NCBI GenBank assembly: GCA_019689975.1
Contig: JADGGK010000001.1
Coordinates: forward strand, 148,658 to 212,657
DNA: 64,000 bases
Direction: 5' to 3'
Origin: Pseudolabrys sp.
Lineage (GTDB): Bacteria > Pseudomonadota > Alphaproteobacteria > Rhizobiales > Xanthobacteraceae
Position 1 is the first letter of the stretch. Each line of letters begins with the position of its first letter. This document shows positions 18,876 through 27,905 of the stretch, piece after piece. A model generated the notes under the pieces. The model was given only the letters and a program-made list of their open reading frames with translations. It ran no database searches and had not been told where the DNA came from. The translations under genes and the position numbers were made by a program.

Positions 18876-20555
18876 CTAGGCGCGCAGCCGCTCGAAAAAC
18901 TGGTCGACCTGCGATCGGATGCGGCCGGCAACCTGTCCCAACTCGTCGGCGACACCTTTGACCGCCGCGGCGCTCGCGCGGGTGTCGCCGGTCGCCGCGC
19001 CGACGAAAGTCATCTCCCTGGCCGTATCGGCCGTGCGCTTGGCGGCGACCTCGACGCTGCGCGCGATTTCCTGGGTCGCGGCTCCTTGTTCGGTGACGGC
19101 CGCGGCGATGGCGCTGCTGATATCGCCGATTTCGCGGATGATGCGCTCGATCGAGGCGATGGCCTCGACGGAACGGGCGGTGGCGCGCTGCATGCCAGTG
19201 ATCTGGGCGCTGATTTCCTCGGTCGCCCGGCTGGTCTGGCCCGCGAGTGCCTTCACTTCGCCGGCGACCACGGCAAAACCGCGACCGGCCTCGCCCGCGC
19301 GCGCCGCCTCGATCGTCGCGTTGAGCGCCAGCAGGTTGGTCTGCTCGGCGATATCGGTGATGAGCTTGACGACGTCGCCGATGCGGGCGGCCGCTTCGTC
19401 AAGTTCCTTGACCGCGAGGTTGGTCCGACCGGCTTCGCTCACCGCGCGACCGGCGATCGTCGTGGATTGCGCGACCTGCCGATCGATTTCCGCAACGGAA
19501 GCCGACAATTCGTCGGCGGCGGAGGCGATGTCGCGTACATTGGCGGAAGCCTCCGCGGATGCCGCGGAGGCGCGCTCGGTCTTGGCCGAGGCATCGTCGG
19601 CGGCGCCGGAGAGCTGGGTCGACGCGGCCAGCATCTGGTCGGAAATGCGACCGAGTTGGGCAAGAGTTGCTTCCACCTCGGCGGAAAAGCGTGCGATCTC
19701 GGCCGACATCTGCTCTTGGCGCTGCGTCCGCCTGTTGGCCTCCTCCACAACCGTGCGATTGAGCTCGGCATTGCGATCCATGGCCCGCTGGAACACGGCG
19801 ATCGAGCGAGCAAGCGCGCCGATCTCGTCTTTCCTGTCGCTGAAAGGGATCGTCGCGGCATTGTCGCCGGCGGCGACCGCCTCGGTGAGGCGGGTGATGC
19901 CGGCAAGAGGCTTGGTGATGTCGCGCGCGATCACGAACGACCCGGCGGCGGCGAGCAAGACCGCGAAAGCAGCGAGCAACGACAGCAACATCGCGGTCCG
20001 GTCGATGCCCTCGCCGATCCTGGTGTAAATCCGGCTGGCGCGGGTGGCGTAATGGCGGCTGAGTGCCGCAAGGTCGCGGGTCAGTTCGTTGCGGGTGTCG
20101 GAGGGGAAGTTCTTTTCCGCCCATTCGCGTGCGGCCTGCGGTCCGGATTCCTCGGCGATCCGCGCAAGCTCGGGGGCAAAATTCTGGAAGGCCGAGATGC
20201 GGACGGTAAATTGGCTGAAATACTTCGCGTCCTCGCTGCGGACGGAGGTCTGCCAATCCGCAATCACCGCATCGATGGCATTGTTGAACTTGTTCAGATC
20301 GACGAGGTAAGGCTTGGCCGCCGCCTTATCCGGCGACATGACGACCCCGCGCGCCGCCGACTGCACCGCATGGATAAGGCCGTTGACACGCTCGACGTTG
20401 AGGCTGCCCGCATTGGCCGACTGGAATTCGTCGGTCAATGCGGCGTGGGAGCGCGCATTGACAACGGCACACAGCGCGAGCGCCACGGTGGTGATGGCCA
20501 ACGAGGCGAAGATCGCATAAAGCTTGATGGCAACCGTCAGTTTGGGAAAAGTCAC
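18876..20555 (-). CDS. methyl-accepting chemotaxis protein
   Basis: A 559-residue inner-membrane chemoreceptor. A first transmembrane helix (about 5-32), a roughly 150-residue helical periplasmic sensor, and a second transmembrane helix (about 187-210, LLSLLAAFAVLLAAAGSFVIA) are followed by HAMP (RDITKPLAGITRLTEAVAAGD). The signalling domain contains the tip motif TDIAEQTNLLALNATIEAARAGEAGRGFAVVAGEVKALA. Ligand unknown. The frame opens at a TTG (20582), but GTG at 20555 (VTFPKLTVAIKLY) is the more likely start. There is no C-terminal CheR/CheB pentapeptide. No other chemotaxis gene is in the window. Confidence 0.93.
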   Translation of the reverse strand: MTFPKLTVAIKLYAIFASLAITTVALALCAVVNARSHAALTDEFQSANAGSLNVERVNGLIHAVQSAARGVVMSPDKAAAKPYLVDLNKFNNAIDAVIADWQTSVRSEDAKYFSQFTVRISAFQNFAPELARIAEESGPQAAREWAEKNFPSDTRNELTRDLAALSRHYATRASRIYTRIGEGIDRTAMLLSLLAAFAVLLAAAGSFVIARDITKPLAGITRLTEAVAAGDNAATIPFSDRKDEIGALARSIAVFQRAMDRNAELNRTVVEEANRRTQRQEQMSAEIARFSAEVEATLAQLGRISDQMLAASTQLSGAADDASAKTERASAASAEASANVRDIASAADELSASVAEIDRQVAQSTTIAGRAVSEAGRTNLAVKELDEAAARIGDVVKLITDIAEQTNLLALNATIEAARAGEAGRGFAVVAGEVKALAGQTSRATEEISAQITGMQRATARSVEAIASIERIIREIGDISSAIAAAVTEQGAATQEIARSVEVAAKRTADTAREMTFVGAATGDTRASAAAVKGVADELGQVAGRIRSQVDQFFERLRA

Positions 20556-20651
20556 GGACCCTTCACCCCCATGCCGGGCCAAGAATGTGGCGGTAAAATG
20601 TTAATCTTCTGTTTTCGTTAACCGTCGGGCCGAAAGGGCCGCTCGCAAGCG

Positions 20652-21605
20652 ATGAGCCTCAACGTTGCCGTGCAGATGGATCCGATCGACCGGATCAACA
20701 TCAAGGGGGATTCCACCTTCGCGCTGCTCCTGGAAGCCCAGATGCGCGGACATCGGCTGTTTTACTACACGCCGGACCGGCTGGCGCTGCTCGACGGCCG
20801 CGTCTTTGCGACGGTCGCTCCGGTCAGCGTCCGCGACATCGTCGGGGATTACTATACGCTCGGCGAGCCGCGCCGTACCGAACTTGGCGAGTTCGACGTC
20901 GTTCTGCTGCGCCAGGATCCGCCGTTCGATCTTGCCTATGTTACCAGTACGCACCTGCTTGAGCGGATTCACCCAAAAACGCTCGTGGTCAACGACCCTG
21001 TGGGCGTGCGCAACGCGCCGGAAAAGGTCTTCGTCACCGAATTCCCGGACCTCATGCCGCCGACACTGATTACGCGCGATCTTGCCGAGATCAAAGCCTT
21101 CCGCGCCGAGCACGGCGACATCGTGATGAAGCCTCTCTACGGCCACGGGGGAGGGGCCGTGTTTCACGTCGCGCGCGAGGACCTCAATTTCGGCTCGCTC
21201 TATGACATGTTCGCAACCACTTTCCGCGAGCAATGGGTGGTGCAGAAATTTCTTCCGGCCTTCAGGAACGGCGACAAGCGTATCATTCTGGTCGACGGCG
21301 ATTATGCCGGCGCGGTCAACCGCGTGCCGGCCGCCGACGACCTGCGCTCGAATATGGTACGGGGCGGATCGCCCCAGGCGACGGTGTTGACCGCGCGCGA
21401 GCGGGAGATCTGCGCACGGCTCGGCCCGGCCCTGCGCCAGCGGGGGCTCTTGTTCGTCGGCATCGACGTCATCGGCGACTACGTGACGGAAATCAACGTG
21501 ACCTCGCCGACCGGCATCCGTGCGGTGAAGAACGTCGGCGGACCGGACATCGCGGCGCTGATATGGGAGAAAATAGAAAAGCTGCGCGGGGTCAAGGCCG
21601 CATGA
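20652..21605 (+). CDS. gshB: glutathione synthetase
   Basis: A 317-residue ATP-grasp ligase joining gamma-glutamylcysteine and glycine to make glutathione. The N-terminus [30 protein letters not shown], the DPPFDLAYV segment and the ATP-grasp elements [14 protein letters not shown] and [13 protein letters not shown] are GshB signatures. Length is normal. Its TGA overlaps the ATG of the next gene (ATGA), so a substrate-binding-fold protein is translationally coupled to it, which is unusual. Confidence 0.98.
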   Translation: MSLNVAVQMDPIDRINIKGDSTFALLLEAQMRGHRLFYYTPDRLALLDGRVFATVAPVSVRDIVGDYYTLGEPRRTELGEFDVVLLRQDPPFDLAYVTSTHLLERIHPKTLVVNDPVGVRNAPEKVFVTEFPDLMPPTLITRDLAEIKAFRAEHGDIVMKPLYGHGGGAVFHVAREDLNFGSLYDMFATTFREQWVVQKFLPAFRNGDKRIILVDGDYAGAVNRVPAADDLRSNMVRGGSPQATVLTAREREICARLGPALRQRGLLFVGIDVIGDYVTEINVTSPTGIRAVKNVGGPDIAALIWEKIEKLRGVKAA

Positions 21606-22588
21606 CTCTTCGGCTTACCATCGCCACGACCGACTACGACCATTTCCGCGATTTTCGTCTCGGCCTGGTGCGGGCGGAAGGAATCACGCCCACCTGGCTC
21701 ACCCTCGGTCATCACGAAATCTTCGCCCGCTTCACCTTCAACCGCGAATGGGACGTCTCGGAACTGTCCTTCGCCAAATTCGTCGCGCAGGTCACACGCG
21801 AGGAATCCGACATCATCGGATTGCCGGTCTATGCCTCGCGTATGTTCCGTTTTTCCTCCGTCTACATCAACCGCACCAAGGGCATCAAAACCGCCAGCGA
21901 CCTGCGCGGCAAACGCGTCGGCGTGCCGGAATGGGCGCACACAGCCGCGGTCTATATGCGCGGTTGGCTGATGCACGAAGGCGGCGTTCCGCTTTCCGAG
22001 GTCGAATGGATACAGGCCGGCACCAATGAGGCCGGACGCGACGAAAAAGTCGAATTGACCTTGCCGCGGGGCGTACAGCTCACGCGCCTCGCCGACAAGA
22101 CGCTGAGCGACATGATCGCCGCCGGCGAGATCGACGCGGCAATCATCGCTCGGCCCCCGAATTCGTTCCGCGCCGGCCACCCCGATGTGGCGCGACTATT
22201 TCCCGACCACGAGGCGATGGAGCAACGCTACCACGCGCAGACCCGGGTCTATCCGATCATGCACATCATCGCGGTGCGCAAGTCGGTCCTGGAACAGGCG
22301 CCGTGGGCGGCGCGCAATCTCTTCAATGCCTTCGTCGAATCCAAACGGCGTAGTCTTGAACGCCTGCTCGATCCGGCGGTGTCACGCTATCCCCTGCCTT
22401 GGCTTGCCGACTATGCCGCGCGACTCACGGCGCAGTTCGACGGCGATCCCTTCCCGTTCGGGATCGAGGCCAATCGCCCGACGCTCGAGCTGTTCCTGCG
22501 CTATGCCTACGAACAGGGAATCGCCCGCAGGATGGTAAAGCCGGAGGAACTCTTTCCCTCCGGCATGATGGTGGCGGTCAGGGTCTGA
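21602..22588 (+). CDS. substrate-binding-fold protein, 4,5-dihydroxyphthalate decarboxylase-like
   Basis: A 328-residue protein with the type II periplasmic-binding fold, resembling proteins annotated as 4,5-dihydroxyphthalate decarboxylase (Pht5) and ABC substrate-binding proteins. Segments such as [40 protein letters not shown], the [11 protein letters not shown] loop and [12 protein letters not shown] support the fold. There is no signal peptide, so it should act in the cytosol, as an enzyme or ligand sensor rather than a transporter component. It is coupled to gshB by an ATGA overlap and ends head-on with an orphan binding-protein gene. Substrate unknown. Confidence 0.8.
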   Translation: MTLRLTIATTDYDHFRDFRLGLVRAEGITPTWLTLGHHEIFARFTFNREWDVSELSFAKFVAQVTREESDIIGLPVYASRMFRFSSVYINRTKGIKTASDLRGKRVGVPEWAHTAAVYMRGWLMHEGGVPLSEVEWIQAGTNEAGRDEKVELTLPRGVQLTRLADKTLSDMIAAGEIDAAIIARPPNSFRAGHPDVARLFPDHEAMEQRYHAQTRVYPIMHIIAVRKSVLEQAPWAARNLFNAFVESKRRSLERLLDPAVSRYPLPWLADYAARLTAQFDGDPFPFGIEANRPTLELFLRYAYEQGIARRMVKPEELFPSGMMVAVRV

Positions 22589-23563
22589 TCATTTGGATTG
22601 CAGCGATCGCCGCGCCGCCTCGTCGCGGATGTCGCCGGCGGTGATCGTGGTCACGTCGAACCGTGCCTTCAGGCTTCCCGCCTTGAATAGCATTTCTTCC
22701 ATCCACCTGAGCTTGCCGAGCGGCATGGCGATGGTCGGATCGATCAGTCCGGATTTGAGCGTGTCGTCGTAGGCGAAAGCCGGGCGCGGATCGTCCGGCG
22801 GGGCACGGATCGCGGCGCGCGTCAGCGCGATGGTCGCGTCGCGATGGGCGACGGCGTAACCGATCGCGTCCATTTCCGCAGCCAGGAAGTTGATCACGTC
22901 TTCGCGCCGAGTGCGGATGGTTCTGCCGGTCGCGGAGAGGCAAAGACGGACATAATTCGGCAATATGTCGTGCCCGCGGACCAGCATGCGGATCTCCTTT
23001 GGGGCCGCCGCCATGAATTCCGCCGCCACGATCCCGGCGTCGACGACACCGGCAAGGACGGCCTTGTACCGGTCGAGATCGCCGCCGAGATTGGCCACGC
23101 GCACGTCGCTTTCCGCCATCTTGTCCTGTTCCAGCACCGCCTTGAGCAGGAGATTGGGCAGCGATCCGGGCGCGGCGACGGCCACTGTCCGGCCTTTCAG
23201 GTCGGCGACGCGGGTGATTCCGGGTCGCACCAGGAGCCCGTGCGGCACTCCCGGCCAGTCGCAACCGAGGATCTTGATGTCGGCGCCGCGGGCGCCGGCA
23301 ACGATCGCGGCGCCCGGCGAGGATTCGATGCTGTCGAGCTCGCCCGCCAACAGCGCCTTGTGGGCCAGCGCGCCGTTCTTCATCGCGACGATGTCGATCT
23401 TGAGTCCGTGCCGGGCGGCGAAGTCGCGCTGCCCGACCATCAGCATGAAGCCGGCATCGCCTTTGGGCTCGATGACGCCGTGTCGCCACGGCTTGAGATC
23501 CTGCGCCGACGCGCCGCTCGCAAGCAGCCAAAGACCGACGCAGCCGATCGACATCAAGCGCAT
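22589..23563 (-). CDS. NMT1/SsuA-type ABC substrate-binding protein
   Basis: A 324-residue exported binding protein of the NMT1/THI5-like family. The signal peptide (about 1-20, LWLLASGASAQ) is followed by VIEPKGDAGFMLMVGQRDFAARHGLKIDIVAMKNG, SSPGAAIVAGARGADIKIL and RVADLKGRTVAVAAPGSLPNLLLKAVLEQ. Relatives bind taurine, sulfonates, thiamine precursors or aromatic compounds. No permease or ATPase gene is adjacent, so it is an orphan. A GGGAG ribosome-binding site favours the ATG at 23563. Its stop codon abuts that of the rightward neighbour with no gap. Confidence 0.85.
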   Translation of the reverse strand: MRLMSIGCVGLWLLASGASAQDLKPWRHGVIEPKGDAGFMLMVGQRDFAARHGLKIDIVAMKNGALAHKALLAGELDSIESSPGAAIVAGARGADIKILGCDWPGVPHGLLVRPGITRVADLKGRTVAVAAPGSLPNLLLKAVLEQDKMAESDVRVANLGGDLDRYKAVLAGVVDAGIVAAEFMAAAPKEIRMLVRGHDILPNYVRLCLSATGRTIRTRREDVINFLAAEMDAIGYAVAHRDATIALTRAAIRAPPDDPRPAFAYDDTLKSGLIDPTIAMPLGKLRWMEEMLFKAGSLKARFDVTTITAGDIRDEAARRSLQSK

Positions 23564-23803
23564 GGCGGCAATGCTCCCGTTCGCGGCGTCGATCATCCGC
23601 GGCGCGCGCGGCATTGGCAACCGGTCACGCAAATGCCGCGCCGGAAGGAAAAGGCGCGGCAATTGCCGGCGTTCGGCGAGTCTCTGCGGCATGGGGGTCT
23701 TGCATTGGATCGTGCCTATCCGCGCGGCGGCAATGCGGTTTCGGAGTCGGCGGTGTCCGCTGTTCGCACAGGGCGTCCCGACGGCGCCGCGGCGATCCCC
23801 CGT

Positions 23804-23818
23804 GTTCCTTGAATGTTC
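23804..23818 (+). promoter_or_regulatory. LexA (SOS) box upstream of comM
   Basis: GTTCCTTGAATGTTC is an exact match to the alphaproteobacterial LexA operator GTTC-N7-GTTC. It ends 55 bp upstream of the comM ATG, a normal promoter distance. comM is a recurrent member of alphaproteobacterial LexA regulons, which supports the call. Confidence 0.75.
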
Positions 23819-23832
23819 TTGTAGCAAGAACA
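23814..23832. promoter_or_regulatory. palindrome overlapping the SOS box
   Basis: TGTTCTTG and CAAGAACA form a perfect 8-bp inverted repeat around TAG. Its left arm contains the second GTTC of the LexA box, so a second DNA-binding protein would compete with LexA here. It could instead be a chance extension of the operator. Confidence 0.4.
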
Positions 23833-23873
23833 AGGTTCTGCTACTCTTGCGTGTATCGATCGGGAAACGGGGG

Positions 23874-25412
23874 ATGGTGCAACACGTTGCGACGGTGGCC
23901 TTCGAGGGCATCGAGGCCCGGGTGGTGGATGTCCAGGTGCAGGTCGCCCCGGGCCTGCCCGCTTTCAACATCGTCGGCCTGCCGGATAAGGCGGTCTCGG
24001 AAGCCAAGGAGCGCGTACGCGCGGCGTTGATCGCCTCCGGACTCGCATTGCCGGCGCGCCGCATCACCGTCAATCTCGCGCCGGCGGACCTGCCCAAGGA
24101 GGGCAGCCATTACGACCTGCCGATCGCTCTCGGCCTGATGGCCGCAATAGGTGCCCTGCCGGCAGACGCGCTCGACGGGTTCACGGTGCTCGGCGAACTC
24201 GGCCTCGACGGCTCGATCGCGGCGGTGGCCGGCGTGCTGCCGGCGGCGATCGGGGCCAATGCGCGCGGACAAGGCCTCATCTGTCCGCACGCCTGCGGTG
24301 CGGAGGCCGCCTGGGCGAGCCCCGAAATCGAGATCGTAGCGGCACAATCGCTGATTCAAATCGCCAATCATTTCCGCGGCACCCAGGTCCTCAACCGGCC
24401 GCAGCCGCGCATCCGCGAAATCGACGGTGCGCCGCTCGATCTCGCCGACATCAAGGGTCAGGAGAACGCCAAACGCGCGCTCGAAGTTGCGGCCGCGGGC
24501 GGCCACAACCTCCTGATGATCGGGCCGCCCGGCGCCGGCAAGTCGATGTTGGCGGCCCGGCTGCCGTCGATCCTGCCGCCGCTCTCGCCGACCGAATTGC
24601 TGGAGGTCTCGATGATCGCGTCGGTAGCGGGAGAGATCGAGGGCGGCGCGCTCACCAACCAGCGGCCGTTTCGCGCCCCGCATCATTCCGCCTCCATGCC
24701 CGCTTTGGTCGGCGGAGGATTGCGGGCGCGGCCGGGGGAGATCTCGCTCGCCCATCACGGCGTGCTGTTCCTCGACGAATTACCGGAATTCGCGCCGCAG
24801 GTGCTCGATTCACTGCGCCAGCCGCTCGAGACCGGCGAGGTGGCGATCGCACGCGCCAATCACCGCGTCACCTATCCCGCGCGCTTCATGCTGGTTGCGG
24901 CGATGAACCCCTGTCGCTGCGGGCGGGCGGGCGATCCGGGCTTCGTCTGCCGGCGCGGACCGAACCAACGCTGCGCAGCGGAATATCAAGCGCGACTGTC
25001 GGGCCCGCTGCTCGACCGCATCGATCTGCACATCGAGGTCCCCGCGGTCAGCGCGAGCGACCTCATCCTGCCGCCGCCGTCGGAAGGAAGCCGCGAGGTC
25101 GCGGCGCGTGTCGCGCGCGCCCGCGATATCCAACTTGCGCGCTATGCGGCGCTCGATCTTGGCCAGGTGCGCACCAATGCGCAGGCGGCGGGGGCCGTGC
25201 TCGAGGAGGTCGCGCGGCCGGACAGCGCGGGGCACGCCTTGCTCCGCGAGGCGGCGGACGTCTTGCAGATCTCGGCGCGCGGCTACCACCGCGTGCTGCG
25301 GGTTGCCCGCACGCTCGCCGATCTTGACGGCGTCGAGAAAGTCGGGCGCGTGCATATCGCGGAAGCGCTCTCATACCGCGCGCTGGCGGAGGACGTCAGG
25401 CGCGCGGCCTAG
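23874..25412 (+). CDS. comM: YifB/ComM family magnesium-chelatase-like AAA+ ATPase
   Basis: A 512-residue AAA+ helicase that promotes branch migration during natural transformation and recombination in organisms where it has been tested. The N-terminal Lon-protease-like domain covers about 20-165 (GLPDKAVSEAKERVRAAL, LGELGLDGSI). The Mg-chelatase AAA+ domain has Walker A GPPGAGKS at 217-224, Walker B VLFLDELPEF, and the NPCRCG cysteine motif. ATG at 23874 follows a G-rich ribosome-binding site. A LexA box upstream predicts DNA-damage induction. Confidence 0.96.
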   Translation: MVQHVATVAFEGIEARVVDVQVQVAPGLPAFNIVGLPDKAVSEAKERVRAALIASGLALPARRITVNLAPADLPKEGSHYDLPIALGLMAAIGALPADALDGFTVLGELGLDGSIAAVAGVLPAAIGANARGQGLICPHACGAEAAWASPEIEIVAAQSLIQIANHFRGTQVLNRPQPRIREIDGAPLDLADIKGQENAKRALEVAAAGGHNLLMIGPPGAGKSMLAARLPSILPPLSPTELLEVSMIASVAGEIEGGALTNQRPFRAPHHSASMPALVGGGLRARPGEISLAHHGVLFLDELPEFAPQVLDSLRQPLETGEVAIARANHRVTYPARFMLVAAMNPCRCGRAGDPGFVCRRGPNQRCAAEYQARLSGPLLDRIDLHIEVPAVSASDLILPPPSEGSREVAARVARARDIQLARYAALDLGQVRTNAQAAGAVLEEVARPDSAGHALLREAADVLQISARGYHRVLRVARTLADLDGVEKVGRVHIAEALSYRALAEDVRRAA

Positions 25413-25423
25413 GGCGCGGGTCG

Positions 25424-25438
25424 TTTACCGCGCCTTAA
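25424..25438 (+). promoter_or_regulatory. near-consensus CtrA box upstream of the hybrid kinase
   Basis: TTTA (25424-25427), seven bases, TTAA (25435-25438) matches TTAA-N7-TTAA with one mismatch, and TTAACC continues the usual CtrA right half. It lies about 120 bp upstream of the kinase ATG in the 147-bp spacer after comM. Confidence 0.35.
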
Positions 25439-25559
25439 CCACGTTCGCGTCGGCCCGGATGATCGGCTTTGACGCGAATAAAATTGCAATATGCCCGCGT
25501 TCAGATGGTCGGATGCAAGGCGCCCGTTGCGGCATAAGCGCCTTGTCGACCGGCGAGCC

Positions 25560-27773
25560 ATGTCCATGTCGACGTCGACCCCGGCTTCCGCGCATCGGCG
25601 CGCCGAACTCCGTCTGTTCGGTGGTGCCGTCGCGATCCTGCTTGCCGCGGCGGCAGGAGGGCTTGCCCTGTGGACCGGCCTGCGGCTGCAGGTCGATGCG
25701 CACGATGCCTATGCCTGGGCGACCGGCATCGGTGCCGCGCTTGCGACGGCCTGCGTGGCCATCCAGCTCCTCCTGAGGCGGTGGCGGCGCATGGCGGCCA
25801 CAATCCGGCGTCTGGAAGCGCAGGTCGACGAGCTGTGCGATCGCAATTGGGAACTGCGCGAAGCGGAGGAACGTGCGCGCAGCCTGCTGCAAGCTCAAGG
25901 CGACCTCATCGTACGCCGCGATACGCGGGGACGAATCACGTTCGCCAATGACGCGTTCTGCGCGCTCGCGGGAATGCCGCGCGAGACGCTGCTTGCCGGC
26001 GGCGTCGATCTGAAAGTGCTCGAACAGGGGAACGTGAGCGTCCTTGCCGACGGCACGCGCGTGTACGATCAGAAGATCGCCTGCGGCGGCTCCGCGCGCT
26101 GGATCGCGTGGCGCGAAGCCGCCGTGCGCAGCGGGTCGGCCACCGAGATTCAGGGGGTCGGCCGCGACGTGACCGATCGCGTCGAAGCCGAGCGCGCGCT
26201 CGCCGCCGCGCGCGACCAGGCCGAAGCCGCCAACCGCGCGAAGTCGCGCTTCCTCGCCGTCGTCAGTCACGAAATTCGCACCCCGCTCAACGGGCTGCTC
26301 GGCATGGTCGATCTGCTGCTTGACACCCCGCTCACCCCCGAGCAGCAAACCTACGCCAAGGCCGCCAAGGCGTCGGGCGAAACGTTGCTGACGCTGATCG
26401 AGGAGATCCTTGATTTTTCCAAGATCGAAGCCGGCAAGCTTGAGCTCGATGCGCAGCCTTTCGCATTGGCGTCGCTGATCGAAGAGACGGTGGAATTGCT
26501 GGCGCCCCGCGCGCAGGCCAAGGGCATCGAGATCGGCAGCTTCATCGACGAACGCCTGCCGGCCAGGCTCATCGGCGATGAGGGGCGGCTGCGGCAGGTG
26601 CTGCTCAATCTCGCCGGCAACGCGATCAAGTTCACGGAACGCGGCGGCGTTGCGGTGATCGCCGAGCCGGGCGACAATGGCGCGCTGTGTCTGCTCGTGC
26701 GCGACACCGGCATCGGCATCCGGTGCGAGGATCAGAAGCGCATCTTCCACGACTTCGAGCAGGCCGATGATTCTTCGGCGCGGAAATACGGCGGCACCGG
26801 GCTCGGACTCGCCATTTCCAAGCGCATCGTCGAGGGCATGGGCGGCACCATCGCACTCGACAGCACGCCGGGAAGGGGCACGACGTTTTCGGTCATTCTG
26901 CCATTGCCGCCGGCGCAAGAGGCGTCGGGGGGATTCGACGCCCCGGATCTTGCCGGCGCCGCGGTGATGATCGTGTGCGCCAAGGACATTGCGACGTCTC
27001 TTTTGGCGCGCCGGCTGGGTCGCTGGGGAGCAAGTATATGTACCGCAAGCGACGGGCGCATGGCCTTTGCGTTGCTGCCGGAACGGCACTGGGACGCGAT
27101 CCTGGTCGATTATCCGCTTGCGGCGGCGATGATCGCTCACCGGGATTGGCCCCCTCGCGACGTCGCGCGACGGCTGGTGCTGATCGAGCCGAGCGACCGG
27201 AACGAACTGCCGATGCTCAAATCCGCCGGCTTTACCGGTTACCTCGTCAAGCCGGTACGGGCGGCCTCGCTCGCCGCACGGTGGCGCGCGCAAGACGGTT
27301 TCGAGCACGCCGCGAACTCGGAGATTGAACGGTCGGGATTCGAGCAACCCGGCAAGCCGCGCGGGGCCTCCATTCTGGTTGCCGAAGACAACGAGATCAA
27401 CGCGCTGCTGGCCCGCGCCCTGCTCGTGCGCCTCGGCCATCGTCCGACGCTCGCCCGCGACGGCGCCGCCGCGGTCGAAGCCTGGATGTCGGCGCGCGCG
27501 GCGGGCACGCCATTCGATCTCGTTCTGATGGACATGCAGATGCCCGAGGTCGACGGGCTTGCGGCCGCGCGCCGCATCCGCGCCGCGGAGGCCGCATCCG
27601 GCGTCAAGCCGGTTCCGATCCTGGCCCTGACCGCCAACGCCGCCGACGAAGATCGCCGTGCCTGCATCGACGCCGGAATGGACGGCCTGCTGATCAAGCC
27701 GCTCGACCGGCAGCGATTGGAAGAGGCCATCGGCCAAACGCTCCGGTCATCGACGGCGACGCTTGCGGCTTGA
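25560..27773 (+). CDS. hybrid sensor histidine kinase with PAS, HisKA-HATPase and two receiver domains
   Basis: A 737-residue inner-membrane hybrid kinase. Two transmembrane helices (about 20-44 and 52-72) and a short coiled coil lead into a PAS domain (about 105-205). The phosphoacceptor His237 is in [17 protein letters not shown]. The ATPase domain has [20 protein letters not shown] and [20 protein letters not shown] first receiver-like domain lacks the usual acidic pair (CAKD), while the C-terminal receiver is complete ([28 protein letters not shown]). It may be a phosphorelay kinase; partner and signal are unknown. ATG at 25560 or 25566. Confidence 0.93.
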   Translation: MSMSTSTPASAHRRAELRLFGGAVAILLAAAAGGLALWTGLRLQVDAHDAYAWATGIGAALATACVAIQLLLRRWRRMAATIRRLEAQVDELCDRNWELREAEERARSLLQAQGDLIVRRDTRGRITFANDAFCALAGMPRETLLAGGVDLKVLEQGNVSVLADGTRVYDQKIACGGSARWIAWREAAVRSGSATEIQGVGRDVTDRVEAERALAAARDQAEAANRAKSRFLAVVSHEIRTPLNGLLGMVDLLLDTPLTPEQQTYAKAAKASGETLLTLIEEILDFSKIEAGKLELDAQPFALASLIEETVELLAPRAQAKGIEIGSFIDERLPARLIGDEGRLRQVLLNLAGNAIKFTERGGVAVIAEPGDNGALCLLVRDTGIGIRCEDQKRIFHDFEQADDSSARKYGGTGLGLAISKRIVEGMGGTIALDSTPGRGTTFSVILPLPPAQEASGGFDAPDLAGAAVMIVCAKDIATSLLARRLGRWGASICTASDGRMAFALLPERHWDAILVDYPLAAAMIAHRDWPPRDVARRLVLIEPSDRNELPMLKSAGFTGYLVKPVRAASLAARWRAQDGFEHAANSEIERSGFEQPGKPRGASILVAEDNEINALLARALLVRLGHRPTLARDGAAAVEAWMSARAAGTPFDLVLMDMQMPEVDGLAAARRIRAAEAASGVKPVPILALTANAADEDRRACIDAGMDGLLIKPLDRQRLEEAIGQTLRSSTATLAA

Positions 27774-27905
27774 GCCTCGCGCGCCACATTGTCATAATTC
27801 GGTATCCGGCCCGTGGTGTAGGGGAACTGCCGCGGCCGCCTGCCGACCCCCGAATCCGATCGTTCGGCCCTCCGCGGATCCGTGCCCCTTAAGGAAACGA
27901 CCGTC

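Larger units (their letters stand above)
23564..23873. other. regulatory spacer upstream of comM
   Basis: This 310-bp stretch lies between the divergent orphan binding-protein gene and comM. It holds a GTTC-N7-GTTC SOS box (23804-23818) and an overlapping perfect 8-bp-arm palindrome (23814-23832). The rest, mostly GC-rich, shows no ORF or terminator that I can support. Confidence 0.6.

Noticed and set aside
18855..20621. 588-codon plus-strand ORF opposite the chemoreceptor
   Set aside because: Antisense shadow of the MCP gene; its sequence has no recognisable family and mirrors the repeated codons of the real protein.
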